A DNA stretch of 64,000 nucleotides from Incurvaria masculella (lineage: Eukaryota; Arthropoda; Insecta; Lepidoptera; Incurvariidae): positions 20,044,001 through 20,108,000 of the forward strand of contig OX335647.2 in assembly GCA_946894095.1 (NCBI GenBank), given 5' to 3'. The translations under genes were made by a program, and so were the position numbers. Below are positions 34,833 to 46,891 of this stretch, piece by piece; the first letter of the stretch is position 1; each line of letters starts with the position of its first letter. The notes under the pieces were generated by a model, which did not search any database, was not told the origin of the DNA, and saw nothing but the letters and a program-made list of their open reading frames with translations.

Positions 34833-35559
34833 AAGCTTCCTATACCTCGTTTAAGGTCCTTCTTATTTATAGGAATTTACGACTAGAGGAACTGGGCCTT
34901 CCGAATAGAAAAGCAGGTCACATTAAAATTAGTGAATACATTAATTGATCTTTTGGATCTGTTTGATTATAAAGTTTGTCTCAAAAATGTATTAAAAATA
35001 TAGTATAGCTTTTCCACAGCTTGCGGAATATTTAGCCTTTAACATTTGAAAACTGGGAAGGAATTTTTGAATACTTGATCCCACGGATTGTGAATCTGAG
35101 CTTTCCATTTCATATTATTTATATTTAAAGTGTTGCTTAGTCCATTGCTTAAATCCATTGTGTAATATAGTTGCGTGCTTAAAGTTACAAGCAAAATATG
35201 TATGCTATGATGAATGACGCGTGAAAAACTACATTCACACCTACATTACGTGAAAGATTGTATTATGCCTCACGGTTTCCTCCAAACCGATCACAGCAGG
35301 CGCCCATTACGTTTCCTATACGATTGATTAGCGCTCCAACTTTCCACCAAATATACATTTACACGGCATGGTAGCGTGGGAGCGCGCACTAATCTTGTTC
35401 GTTATCATAAAACGCTGTAAAATACCTACGTCCAGCCCGATACGGATCTCGGAGGCCCGAGCCGACTGCGCCGGCGCCGAAAAACGACCACAACACATCG
35501 GGAGCGCTCACTTCCTTAAATTATTCCGAACGTTTACGAGGACAGACACAAAAACAGTG

Positions 35560-35786
35560 GGCCTAGTCTGGGAATTCCGCGCTCAGGAGTCAGGAATGTT
35601 TCAGATGAGAAAATCGCTTTTATAAACGTTTTCAAAGCGGGTTTCTCGGCGGAAAGGTTCCGGAGCAGGGCATTTCAATGACTTAAGGATTTTCCGTCGA
35701 TAAATTCCCTTCGACAACAGGTGTAACAGCGGTTTTCTGGACTGAAATATTCCCGACTCCTGCGCACGGAATTCCAAGGATAGGCC
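35560..35786. mobile_element. inverted-repeat element, ~227 bp
   Basis: The left arm GGCCTAGTCTGGGAATTCCG, CAGGAGTCAGGAATGTTTCA pairs with the right arm TGAAATATTCCCGACTCCTG, CGGAATTCCAAGGATAGGCC. Arms are about 65 bp. The 189-aa minus ORF at 35601-36170 and the plus ORF ending at 35625 both read through these arms (EFRAQESG in both) and are not taken as genes. Confidence 0.65.
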
Positions 35787-37124
35787 TCCAGGACTCGGCG
35801 GAGCTAATAAGAAATTATCATTAGGAATGCTGTCATCGGGTAAAAAACAAATCATAAGCGAGATGACGTGGGATGGCACATTTTTTACACAGAAATGCGT
35901 TCTCCTCGATTTTTTTCGGCGCTGCCTGATTGTTTTAAGGACGGAATGTTCGGGCGAACAAAAAGGCGACGGGTCGCGAGGCGAGGAATGCGCGCGGGAG
36001 TGGGGCGATGACTCCACGGATTTGTGCGGCGACGCGATGGTATCGGACGCAGCACGGAGACAGCCCGCTCCCGCACCGGGCCTCCTGGGAATCCGAGCTG
36101 AGTGGCCGATGTGTCTTTCTGTCATCTGCGCCAGACTGAGGAAGTAGCCAGAGTCAGAGTCGCGTGGCAATAGCTGTTTTTATTACTTTCCGCGCTGTAG
36201 ACATAAATAAAAAAGGCTACAATGAGCTGTTCTCAAGACAAATCTATTTCAAAGTAAATGACGCTTTGTCTTGATTTTTTAGATTTGTAGTTGTAATATC
36301 AGACTGGACATATCAACATATAACGCGTTTTTTTTAAATGGCCGAGGTTTCAGGTGCCGAGTCCTGCTTTCCTTTCATCAATTTTACTTATCTTAAAATT
36401 AAAAATGTCGCTAAACGTAGGTACTTTATTTTGTACATGATGGTAGAGCGCGGACCAAACTTGGCATTCGTTGCGAGCCCAACATTGCCAGTGCTCATTC
36501 CGAAGTGCATAAATCCGCGATCGAAACCGAACAATGCGAATAGTTTGATTTGAACATTGATAATCTGCAGATGAAGGCGGTGTGTGCGCGGTGCGGCGGC
36601 CCGGCGAGGGCGGGCGGCGGCTGAGGCGGCGGGCGGCGTCGCGGCGGGCGGCCGGCGCCCGGCGCCGTCTCGCTCTCGCCGCCCCGGCGACGCCGCGTGC
36701 GAGAGGGACGGACGCAACGAGATAACATTTGACGCGCAACACGAAGGCGACAAACGATCCGTGGTAAAACAAAAGGAATGCCTCACGGCGACGCTTTGAG
36801 CTGCCGCCGCAGCCTGCGCCGCGCTACACGGGTTGGATAATTACTGTAAGATCGAATCGAAAGTTCGGTACATGCCGCGCGGAGTCTGCACCCACCGGCC
36901 GAGGCGGCGGCAATCATTTCGATGATCTATGTATCGAAAAACTTCCTATCAACGAAGCTGGAAATAAGTGAATCTTTTTCAAAGTTTAAATGTACCCATT
37001 ATTTACTTTGACGGGGCTGGCGCGAACAATGTCGAAGAAAGATTAGATTAAAAGCTTAAAGATAGCTTTTCGGTAATGTAGTATCAATTCATTTCATGTA
37101 TTTAGGACTGTGAGCCTCAATAAA

Positions 37125-37148
37125 ACATTATTATTATTATTATTATTA
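37125..37148 (+). repeat. (ATT)n microsatellite
   Basis: ATTATTATTATT run after CCTCAATAAAAC, which looks like the 3' tail of a decayed retroelement. Confidence 0.6.
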
Positions 37149-37460
37149 ATTCTATAATTCTAAAGTGAATAGTGTTATTGTTTTATTTTCCTTTTCATTT
37201 CCTTTAGCTCTAGTTCAATTTACCTACGAGTAAGTTTAAATGTTTCCAAATTTTTGAAAATAAAATTAATAGATACTAATTACTTTTGCTCAAAACCTCA
37301 TACTTTTCGAGAAAACGCAAAATTTCTGGAGCGATAATTTTGTATGAAATTGCAAAATAATGATCAGGCGAGGGCGATTTTGTTCCATTTCCTGCAGTGA
37401 CGGGACCCTCGACGCGCGAACATGTTCACGCTTGACCAGTTATTAATTTGAGACTTCAAC

Positions 37461-37588
37461 AGTTGTATTCAGAGAGAATTTTCAAAATTTAGTACGCGGA
37501 CTAGCACCGGACTAACCATACAAAATGCTATTTAGTCCGGCGATAATCCCCGTATTAAAGTTAGTCCACCCACTCTGAATACTAGTGA
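37461..37588 (+). mobile_element. MITE, GTATTCAGAG family, copy 3
   Basis: Ends AGTTGTATTCAGAGAG and CCACTCTGAATACTAG; shares GACTAACCATACAAAA and TTAAAGTTAGTCC with 26317-26439. It lies in T-box intron 2. Confidence 0.75.
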
Positions 37589-38319
37589 TAGAGTCCTATT
37601 GACATCGACCTTGGAATAAAATGGACATAGATCAATTTTGTATCTTTACATTGCAGTGGCAAGTAAAGACCTAACGTGTGTGAAGACATAATAACACATG
37701 CCCGTACATACGTTTTAACATAACTTCATAAATGCAGTCACTCTGCCACGAAGATTTGATTCAAACCGAATTCAGTGTCTCGAGGTGCTTGCTATCTTTA
37801 TCGAAGAATATTTTTAATTATAAGTTACGATTTTTTCAAGCGAGTTTAGGCACAGCCTTCGCTCGGAATAATATAAATATTAATAAAGTGCGCCTGTGTG
37901 TTTGTTTTGAAAATGGCGGGAGGTCCGCCCCGCCCGATGGCCGCGGGGCACGCGAGACTGTCGATAGTAAGGGCGCTCTCACACTGCTACTCTTACGATA
38001 TTCCTAATTTTTTTTCCTATATATATTTATACAATAAATGGGACTAGATTTTAATGCCATTTGCACCTAAAATGCAATACCGTGAAGAACCCAGTTTCGA
38101 TGTTTTGAATTTTATGTTTGGCTTTTACGAGACCTACTCATTTTCAAATGTTTGGGCATTTTGTGAATTTTTCTTATGTTCTCAAATTACGTTAGAAGGA
38201 AAGAAGTATTATAATATATGCCATTCCCATGGAAAGCGACTGAACCTAGATATTTTGCAAAATTTTAACGGCTTTGACATTACTGTTTTCTTTTTGTTTT
38301 TTTAAATGTGTATTTCACC

Positions 38320-38405
38320 TACTGTCAAAATATTATCCCAATACACCATATCAGAACTAGGTTCCATACCAGAACCGTCCTCATATTGCACGGCTACATT
38401 GATCT
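38320..38405 (-). mobile_element. SINE fragment
   Basis: CCAATACACCATATCAGAAC, TAGGTTCCATACCAGAACC and ATTGCACGGCTACATTGA correspond to the tail half of the shared body. Confidence 0.65.
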
Positions 38406-39214
38406 AATGTACCTTCATGTATGGGTATTTGAACATCTGATCGCAACGATTAATTACAGATATCGCAGCTTTCAAATTAGGACTGAGCGTATATATGATT
38501 TACAGAATAATATTTATTAAGGAACCACATTAATATTGTTTTTTATTTATTATATGTATTTTAGTTTTTTCCGCTCTTAATTCTTCAAATTATTAATTTC
38601 AAAAGAACGTGTCGGACCGTTTGCGTCTCGGAGCAGCCTGTATGCTCGCACCCTAATCTCGCTCTAGGTTTGTTTGCGGTTGCCGTGAGCAAAGCCATTT
38701 GTCATTTTCGGATTTTGAGAAAAAAACAAATACCACCCCAGTCATCGTCTTGTTTGTTTTTACAGTAATTATGAGGTTACGGTTTATTGGAATTGTTGAG
38801 GATGCGGACATCTCGAATGGGTATCATCTAACGTAAAGTGTAAATAAATTGGGTATCATAATCATAGTATAATTTTGCACCTGCAGTAACGTATTTAGTA
38901 CCGCCGCGGCGCCGCCGCCGCCGCCGATCTGTGCAATAGACCAAGCGTTATCATAAATTTGTTCCTGGAGAATTCAGTTCTTTTTAAATGGCCCAGAAAA
39001 ATTAATGACAGATTTATTTTTTTCTGACTTCTAAAAAACGACCACTCTTCGATAAAAAATATATTTAATATAGTGGTTATTATTAATTAAGACTTTTATT
39101 AGTTTTGAGATTAAGATTATTATCTTAATTACAAATAACCCTGTTACTAATAAACCCGGATCATCCTCTGATTAGTAATAGAATGTTTTCTCCCTTTCTC
39201 TTGAATTGGAATCT

Positions 39215-39321
39215 GCATGCAGCTTGCAATTAATACCAGTAAAAAGATAATTAGCACCATACTAATAAAGGCTCTGTAAGTGTCGATTAAAATAAATCAG
39301 CACTTGGTGAAAACCAGGCTT
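39215..39321 (+). mobile_element. foldback element remnant (GTGAAAACCAGGC end)
   Basis: Carries CAGCTTGCAATTAATACCAG, AAGTGTCGATTAAAATAAAT and CAGCACTTGGTGAAAACCAG, matching the right arm of 51091-51411. Confidence 0.65.
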
Positions 39322-40097
39322 TAGAGATTAATTAATGTTGCCCTGAAATAACTTCACGTATGTAAGTACATTGGAAGCAAAACGAGAGAGCTGGTATTGC
39401 CTTTAGCCATCTTTTCATAACTTAAACCATCGTTTATAAAATGCGCTGTTGTCGCATATAGTAAAGTATTATGTTTGCGAGCTCATGGAAATGCACAAAT
39501 CACTGTAACCGATGGCTACAGTGATTTGGAGACACAACTGAGTATCTAACCTCTTTTGAGAAATCCCAAGAAAAGAGTACCATTTTTTATGTTAAACGCG
39601 GCATATGACCTAAACTAAAGGTACCCAGGACCTAAAGGTGCCCGACCCATGGGTTTTCGAACATTCAGGGGGGCTGCGAAAACTATGCCGGCCATACATT
39701 TAAGTGACGTGACTTCCATAATATATACGGAAACTTCGTTTTTTTCGCAACTTCAGTACTAAATATATCATCCTCCAGAATCCTGCAGTGGCGTTCACAG
39801 GAGCAACCCGTACAATACGTTGATTAATCTGTTCCCTCAGGATGTGCAAGGAGCACGGCTGGAGCGGCCTCCACCTGACGGCTCCGCCCGCATGTTTGCC
39901 TTTGTAATCTCCTGCGCGTTTTCACTGGATAATGCTAAGACCCGGCCCCGGGCACTTCACATCTCCGCAGCCCCGCGCCTATGTACTTAGCGACCAGGAA
40001 CTGGTTCCCGCTCTCGAACAAGGCTCTATGTCTACATAGCTAATGCGAGTGTGACGTAAAATTTTCACGCGTTGCTTAAGAGGTGTAATGAAGCTGA

Positions 40098-40218
40098 AAG
40101 CCGTGAAGTTAGGCTGGAGTGCACAATCATTGGTTAGTATTAAAGTATGGTAATTACAGATCTATCTTATTTCTTCTTCAAGGGGAATATACCAGCTATA
40201 TCACTAACCAGAGATTGT
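40098..40218. repeat. inverted repeat, ~120 bp
   Basis: GGCTGGAGTGCACAATCATT...GGTTAGT pairs with ACTAACC...AGATTGTGCACTCCATCC. Likely a small foldback MITE; no loop ORF. Confidence 0.6.
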
Positions 40219-40295
40219 GCACTCCATCCTTAAATTGTAAAGTTAAAATGAATGATTTTGATATTTACAACGGATCGAACATTACATTTAGGGTC

Positions 40296-40353
40296 AAATG
40301 TGGAAAATACCTAAGCCAAATATTTAAATCTTTGGCCCGTATTTTCCACATTT
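40296..40353. repeat. 58-nt hairpin
   Basis: Arms AAATGTGGAAAATAC and GTATTTTCCACATTT are perfectly complementary; inner GCCAAA and TTTGGC extend the stem. Size is compatible with a pre-miRNA-like fold, but no known miRNA is recognised. Confidence 0.55.
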
Positions 40354-42093
40354 ACATAAGCTTCAAAAAATTACGCTCACTATACAAACATAGTTCTAAA
40401 CAAAAACTAAACATTCGAAAACTACTCTTCGAATTTCCTGAATAGTTTGAATATTACGCAATTAATGTATGTTTCGAAACGTTTTTGTTTTTTCCAAAAA
40501 TATATCTCATGTCAATCAGAGAGAAAATACTATTTGCATAAAGATTTATATTTGCATAGTCTTTTCACTCGGTTTAAACACCAAATATCATGTAAATTGG
40601 AAAAGGGATTCTCAAATGATTATTTCAATAGATTTATATTGGAAAGATAGCATATTGGCTATTATAAGCTGCATTCTAGACAATACTATGTACTTAATGC
40701 TAAGCCAAGATCTGACTTTTATCTAAACTCGGCTACAATTAGAGCTGAAACCACGGATAAGCTTAATCTTTCACATTCTTTCGTTCAAATAATTGGCACA
40801 AATCCGGGTTAGTTTTTACCAGCACGTAATGAGGGGACCAGTGGTAGGTTATTTGTATCAGGGCTACTCTGTACATTAAAAAAAAAGAAACTCAGTAGGA
40901 CATAAGTGAGATCGAGGCGTTTAGAATACCCGATCGAATGACGGAAATCCGTAGGTACACCAGGGGCTATATTCTGCACACTAAACGCTATGAAAGCTGC
41001 ACGCTACCCACGACGACGCTACCATACAAAAACGCATCTTACCGTATTTTAGTGTACATATGCGGCCTCGGGTATAGGTAAATATGGTAATGGGAGAATT
41101 TATATAGTTCTCCAAAGTTCGTTATAACCAACATTGTCCGTCACTACGATTGAACGCGTTGTATTGAACTACGAGCATTTGAAGTATTTTACAAGACTAG
41201 CGCGATTCAAAGGGATTTTTAACACGATTTTCGTAACAGAGTGCTAAAAAAATTCCTGTTCCGCCCGTGTCTACATATTTCTCTATTCTACGTATTCAAC
41301 CATCTAAACAAAGCCAGTGATCATCGACAAAATTACTCGAATGAGTTACGCACCTAAATCATCAGGATGAATTAAACGATTCCTGTTAAAACAAAGCCAT
41401 AGCATATTTTACAAGCGCGTGTCTGAGTTCGGTTCGTTCGTCCCAGGCTGGAGTGGCCGGGGAGGGGCGGCAACGGCGCCAGGCTGCCGCGGGCCTCCGC
41501 CGCACAACATTATTATACAAAACAAATACAACTGACATCTTTTATAGAAACAAAAAGGCGGCCGGACCGCTAACGAGATTCAGCCACCAGAAAGCGCGAC
41601 CGCGGGGTTAGAAGTCGACGCTCCGGTGGTCCGCGGCGGACGTTGAAAAAACGTGTTAGGGAGATGACAGGGCACAGACGAATGCGCCTAATTATTTGTC
41701 TACATCGCAAAAAGCCGCCGGGGAGGCTCCGGAGCGCGCGACATCGCCGACGACCGCCACTTATTCATTTGCGAAAAGGCGCCATGTTTTTTGCGGACAC
41801 GAAACGCGCGCTTCGGCCGTGTACGCGACGCCGACTCTCCGCCGCCGGCTGCTCGCTAGGGATACTCTTTAATTACTGATATTTTTAAATTAATTCTCGT
41901 AATTAATGAACTTTCATCGAACGGACGCCGATTCCGGAATAGCGGTACGGACGACGCCAAGTCGTTAATAGCGTAGCGTTAGTATCGTAAGCGTCTAATT
42001 GCCGCAGTGAACGACTTTATAGATGACAATTAGGGCGCGTTGCGTGGCGCAGCGTGGCGTTGGCCGTGTGACGTGTGGGCGTCGAACGTCGGA

Positions 42094-42108
42094 GCGCAGG
42101 CGCCACCG
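42094..42108 (+). promoter_or_regulatory. 15-mer GCGCAGGCGCCACCG, site 3 of 3
   Basis: Same 15-mer in T-box intron 2, inside a GC-rich non-repeat block about 1.5 kb from exon 2. Confidence 0.45.
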
Positions 42109-42494
42109 ACTGTAATTTGTGCACTCATCGCCTAAAAAATAAATGAAGGGACTCGTCGCAAGGCAAACAAGCTTATAATAAGATATAATTTGTGAGCGCG
42201 GACATTTAGAGAAGTGCACGGGATGGCAGCTGTTTGTTTTGTCTATGACGGAGGTCCGGGCCGGAGGTAATGACGGGTCCGGCCCGGGTCCGGCACACAT
42301 TATCGGCTAACAAGCCCCGCGTCAGATTCGGCAGCCGTAATGGCTTTCGGGTAGGATATTTCTCCCGACTTCATAATTTATGATGATTGCAACAGGACCC
42401 GGATAGACTGCGGGCAGATGTGTTGTATCAAAATGGTTGCCGTATTGAACCGATATTTTAGGTAACTGGACATGGAAATCTAATATAAACCTCC

Positions 42495-42725
42495 AAGTTG
42501 CCATGATATAAGCCCAAAACATCCCGTTTTCGGAGGTATTAGGTGCTATGCCAGACCCGTTCCCTTATAACATACTAAATGAATAAAATGCCGCTTCCAC
42601 CATATTTTCATTCAATGCTTAGTAAGTGAAGGGAACCTACCAGTTTAACTTGGAATTCTAACCATGGAATTCGAGCTCAAATTCGGGATAAAATGCACTT
42701 ATCTAACTCAGAAAGAGATATAAAT
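42495..42725 (-). mobile_element. decayed SINE (tRNA-type linker present)
   Basis: CATGATATAAGCCCAAAACA, TTAGGTGCTATGCCAGACC, CCATATTTTCATTCAATGC, ACCATGGAATTCGAGCTC and AAAATGCACTTATC follow 19205-19540 in order. The GCACTTATC linker marks the tRNA-headed type. Confidence 0.65.
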
Positions 42726-42895
42726 AAGGTCAAGTTGACGATCTTAATATTATCAGCGAGACGAAACGTGGTAGCAAAGATAATGTGAATAATTACTTCG
42801 TAATAGTTGACCAGGTGCAGGTCTTCCATCGCTGTTATGCCTACATAAATAAAACTCAAGGTCAGCCAAAGTATGCTTAGCGTTCTGTACCCGAA

Positions 42896-43224
42896 GTCTC
42901 AGTTGTCACCTAAATTGGCGTTTACGGCAAACCGATCGACTGGCATTTTCAAATGTATGGAGAAATTGAAGAGCGCGCGCAGCGGGCGTTAAGCGAACTA
43001 ACATTTGCGAGTCCAAGTTTGATTTGACAGCTTACTCAACGTCGTCGTAAATACGTCGACGTTGCCGTTTACGCCGACTCCACGTTTTCATACAAATCGG
43101 AAGTCCGAGTTTGACTTTGACAGCTTGAAGAAGTAAAACCACAGAATATCTTTCATGGAGTTTGACGTTTTTACGGAAAACGCTAGTCGATCGGTTTGAC
43201 GTAAACGCCAATTTAGGAACTCAG
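42896..43224 (-). mobile_element. MITE copy, ~350-bp GAGCCGGTAGTCT family
   Basis: This nearly full copy has inverted ends, AGTCTCAGTTGTCACCTAAA on the left and CGCCAATTTAGGAACTCAGA on the right. It matches the copies at 1777 and 58400, with internal CGTCGACGTTGCCGTTTACG. It lies in T-box intron 1, about 420 bp downstream of exon 2. There is no transposase, so it is non-autonomous. Confidence 0.75.
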
Positions 43225-43642
43225 ACTGACCACTCTGGCATGATCGAATGTACCGCGCCGTTCAGGGCTGCCAATAAATTCGGCATTGCCGAGCGCGCGC
43301 AATTTCAATCGTTGAATGTAACATCAAATAAGTGTTGTCCCAATAAAAAAAAAGTGTTTTCTTAAAAGGATATTCAGTTGGTTATAACATATTTTTTACA
43401 CATAAATCACTGTTGTAACGAAGCTAAGTATATATAAACTTGTCACCTATTATTAGGCATTCAGCGTCTACCACCTTAAACTACATACATGCGCATTCGT
43501 GTTATCACGCCGCTCCTCCAGAGGGATAGGCAGACGTAAGAAATCAACAAGATAATCTGAAATAACACTTTGGCGACCCTAGATTTCCTGAACTGTTTCA
43601 TGTGTCGGTTTACACAACATTGAGAGAATGTGCTGAACTCAC

Positions 43643-43775
43643 CGGCCACCCTTGGTGATGATCATCTCGGTGCCCAGCTCGTGGAAGGAGCGCCAGAGGT
43701 CAGCGTTGAGCAGCCTCGCCTCGCACGCTGGCGCCTCCGCCTCCGCCGCCAGCGCGCCGCGGTGCCCGCCGCGCT
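43643..43775 (-). CDS. Doc: T-box gene coding exon 2 (start of T-domain)
   Basis: This exon encodes residues 28-71 plus two bases of codon 72. After an Ala/Glu-rich linker it gives LLNADLWRSFHELGTEMII and then TKGGR, the canonical first strand of a T-domain. The acceptor is TCCACAG|AG at 43776 and the donor CCG|GTGAGT at 43642. The split codon CG|G with exon 3 gives the conserved GRRMFPS junction, which is strong evidence that two exons 23.7 kb apart belong to one gene. Apparent plus-strand ORFs here are shadows of this GC-rich exon. Confidence 0.92.
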
Positions 43776-43979
43776 CTGTGGACAGTCCCATACAACCGCA
43801 TTATACCACATTGGCGAACTACTTCGCAAAGGACTGGTGTCTAGCATCCGTAATCTTAGAGCAGTGTATTTGTAGTGCTGGGTTTCTTAACCTGGTGATC
43901 ATGGACCCCATGAGAGCTGGGGGTCCATATGAAGATAAAAGTAATAAATTAGTCTAAATTATTAAAAGTACTAAATATT

Positions 43980-44152
43980 ATATTATATTATTTGTCTATT
44001 TGTTGTCATAAGGGAAAATAAATACACACTATGTGAAAATTTAAGCTTCCTACCTATTACGGTTGATGAGATACAGCCCTGTGACAGACGGACGGACTGA
44101 CGTAATAGGGTTCCTTTGGCACCATTTGGTTAAGAAACCCTAAAAATTATGT
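43980..44152 (+). mobile_element. same interspersed repeat, 3' part
   Basis: AAATACACACTATGTGAAAA, CCTATTACGGTTGATGAGAT, ACAGACGGACGGACTGACG and the terminal AACCCTAAAAA match the 3' half of 51795-52080. Confidence 0.7.
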
Positions 44153-44930
44153 ATCTGCTTTTGTGCTAGTAAACAATTTTTTTTTTTCAAAATTACTTGT
44201 TTTATTAAACATCAATTAAGTTTGGATCATATATTTAAAAAAATTCAAGGGGTCAATGAATACAAAAAGCTTAAGAAACCCTGCTGTTAAGAAAGCGATA
44301 TATTCGCACTGTAATCGTACCGTTTACCGCACTATCATATCTGCGTACCTCTCCGGAGAAACGACGTGATGGTGCTTAGGTATGCATGCTTCGTGTCGGT
44401 TGTCTTATTCGATTATGCACAATTAAATATAAATCTACCAATTTCGAGTCCGACTAGCATTAACTAAGGGTTCCGGGGAGCTTCCCCGGAACCCTTAGTA
44501 TCCTGTACCTGTAACAGCCTGTGTATCATGTACCATTCGATATCAAATGCTGTGTGCGGTGGTGTACAAATCTTCAATCAAAGCAAATACACTACGAGTA
44601 TAAGTAACCATAGTTACAACTGAAAATAAATATGCATTCCTTCTATAAAAACATAAGATTTTGGGTATTTTTTAAATGTTATATTCAACAAAATCTAAAC
44701 AGTACTGATTATATTCTAATCACGCATTTTTTAATAACCTATAAGATCGTTGATCGAAACTGTTTAAATAAATTATCTTTACATTTAATTGTTAACTTAG
44801 CGGTTTTACAGATGGAGACACACTTTTTTATTTAGAACGTGAATATCACGAGACAGACGCTTAGAAATAAAAAATGTTCTTTGGCATTTTAAAATGCTTA
44901 TTTAACGACACTTAAATTTATGGGATATCT

Positions 44931-45179
44931 ATGATAAAATACCTTTTAAAGGACTTTGAATTTGTCGCGTTTGCGGTAGAAACGTTCGGGCCGTGGAGCG
45001 CAGACGCAAAGGCTTTCTCGGAGAGACTTTGTGTCAAATTGAGGGAGGAAACCGGGGTCCCACAATCGGGGGCCTACTTTTACCAAAAAATTAGTCTGGC
45101 TATTCAGCGCGCAAACGCCGCTAGTGTTCTAGGAACATTCAAAAAAGACGTTGCAGAAGAATATTTTAATTTAGTTTAG
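44931..45179 (+). pseudogene. ORF resembling a retroelement polyprotein C-terminal segment
   Basis: This 82-residue open frame contains FVAFAVETFGPWSADAKAF and QKISLAIQRANAASVLGTF. I associate this FxxFAVETxGPW...ISLAIQRxNAAS pattern with the C-terminal part of reverse-transcriptase-bearing mobile element proteins common in invertebrate genomes. There is no RT domain upstream, no recognisable promoter, and the frame lies in an intron of the T-box gene on the opposite strand. It could equally be a small domesticated or orphan ORF. Family assignment is from memory of the motif and is tentative. Confidence 0.4.
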
Positions 45180-46891
45180 TTATAATTTTTTTAATTTTTG
45201 TTATGAAATATTGTTTTCGATTATATTTTGTAACTGATAAAAGAAAACTTCCAAAATTTCTAAATGTTCATTGAAAGCTGTCGATATTGGATACAAATTG
45301 GTGGATACTGTCTTCTACATATTAATAATAAGATAACAAATTGAAATCATAGATAAATTTACGGTTACATTTAAATTATTCAAATTAATTTAAGCTTCGC
45401 GATTTTGAACAGCTTGCTCAGACACGTTAGCTTTCAAATCCAGTATTAAAATAATTACAAGCCTCGATATCAATTACTTTGGATATGTCTCCTTCAGAGT
45501 ATTTTTACTTCCAATAGTTGAGATAGCAATACTAATAGCGGTTGAAATTTTTAAAGCTGAAACTACATACATGTATAGTTTAGTTAAATTCCTAAGATGC
45601 AACAAAATTGGTGCAATGTTATTGTTGGAACATTAATTGTGAAGTGCACAGACGCTGGTTAAAAAAATAAGGAAAGTAAGGCTGGTTATTATTATTATAA
45701 ATGTATTATCGTATTTATCAACTTTTGTCCTAGTACATAAGAACATATTTTCATAACCAATTTCGAAACATTCAGAAGGAACTGGATTTCTTTTGTACAA
45801 AAAAGTAATTACTTTTATTTTTTTTAACTCGATTCAGTGAAATGTGCAATTATTAATTGTCTTCATAACACATACAATAACAAGGTATAAATATTTATGA
45901 AGGGTTAAAATATTAAGTTTGCAATATAATATTTTTATATTGCAAACTTACAAATAAAAAAAAAACAAACTTTAAAATAAAAAGCATTCATAACAGTATT
46001 AAAAAAACTGTATTTACAAAAACACTCATTAGTTTTCCGTCTATTAATAACATTAACATTTAACTTTAACCTGATTCATAACATTTATCCATACTTACTA
46101 TATGCACAAGATATTTTAATTATCTATTAACTTTAATTATTGCATTGACATTTTTAACCCACATCAAGGTTTACCATATCGATATTAAAATGGTCTGTGT
46201 TTTCGTTGAACATGATAACGACAAAAATGTATATTTTGTGACTCCTTAGCTTCAGCGTAAAATTACCACCCAAATATAGGCAGACACGTTTATGTGTTGG
46301 CTAAATATAGGCAGACGGTTTCCGTCGGTGCGAGCGTTGAAGTCTCTTGCACTGAGCGATTGTGGCAGGATAAATTCCCCTCTTTCACATAATTACGTTT
46401 CCTTAAAACATTAATTGGACAACTTGTAACGAAAGAGGCTTAATACGACACATAGGTTCAAAACATTCCGTGGTGTAAATCGCATTCAGTTGGAGTAAAA
46501 TATGTATCGACCTAAAAATAACCTAAAAATAAGGAGCATACCAAATGATTAGGTCAACATTTTTGTGTTATCTAAACATGACAATTACTTATTAACATAT
46601 TTTTATAGAAGAATCACTGGAAGTTAGTTTTAATATGAATTCAACTTCCGCAACTTTCAACCAAGCCTAAGCTCCACCTAGTCTCGGGAAGAGCTCGACA
46701 GCTCTGCGGAAAATAAAAAAGTGACCGGCTTACTATGCACAGTGGATTTTTTTATGACAGACGACAAGTTTTAGTAACTATTTAGAAGCGAAATATCCCT
46801 AACGGATAGCAACGAATGTATTCTAGCCTATAAACTGATTAACCAATATATATTTTACTAAAAAGTTTTAGTCATAAACAAATATACTCAC

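Larger units (their letters stand above)
19955..43642. other. T-box intron 2 (23.7 kb)
   Basis: The largest intron. Repeats are listed separately. Repeat-poor blocks remain at 21560-21870 (GC-rich with CGG/CCG runs), 22330-22760, 27120-28900, 34080-34330 (GC-rich with TATAAAT at 34273), 35370-36170, 36560-36720 and 41430-41990. None carries a recognisable protein domain. As repeat-free GC-rich blocks in a developmental gene intron they are candidate cis-regulatory elements (inference). One copy of GCGCAGGCGCCACCG is at 42094-42108. Confidence 0.5.
43776..46891. other. T-box intron 1
   Basis: Contains a repeat 3' part (43980-44152), a perfect stem CTAAGGGTTCCGGGGA...TCCCCGGAACCCTTAG (44464-44498), a retroelement-like ORF (44931-45179) and a 37-nt palindrome at 45914-45950 (TAAGTTTGCAATATAA arms). 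45200-46880 is AT-rich with nothing else recognised. Confidence 0.55.

Noticed and set aside
35601..36170. 189-aa minus-strand ORF
   Set aside because: It runs through both arms of an inverted repeat and a GC-rich block, has no recognisable domain, and the same peptide appears in the opposite arm.
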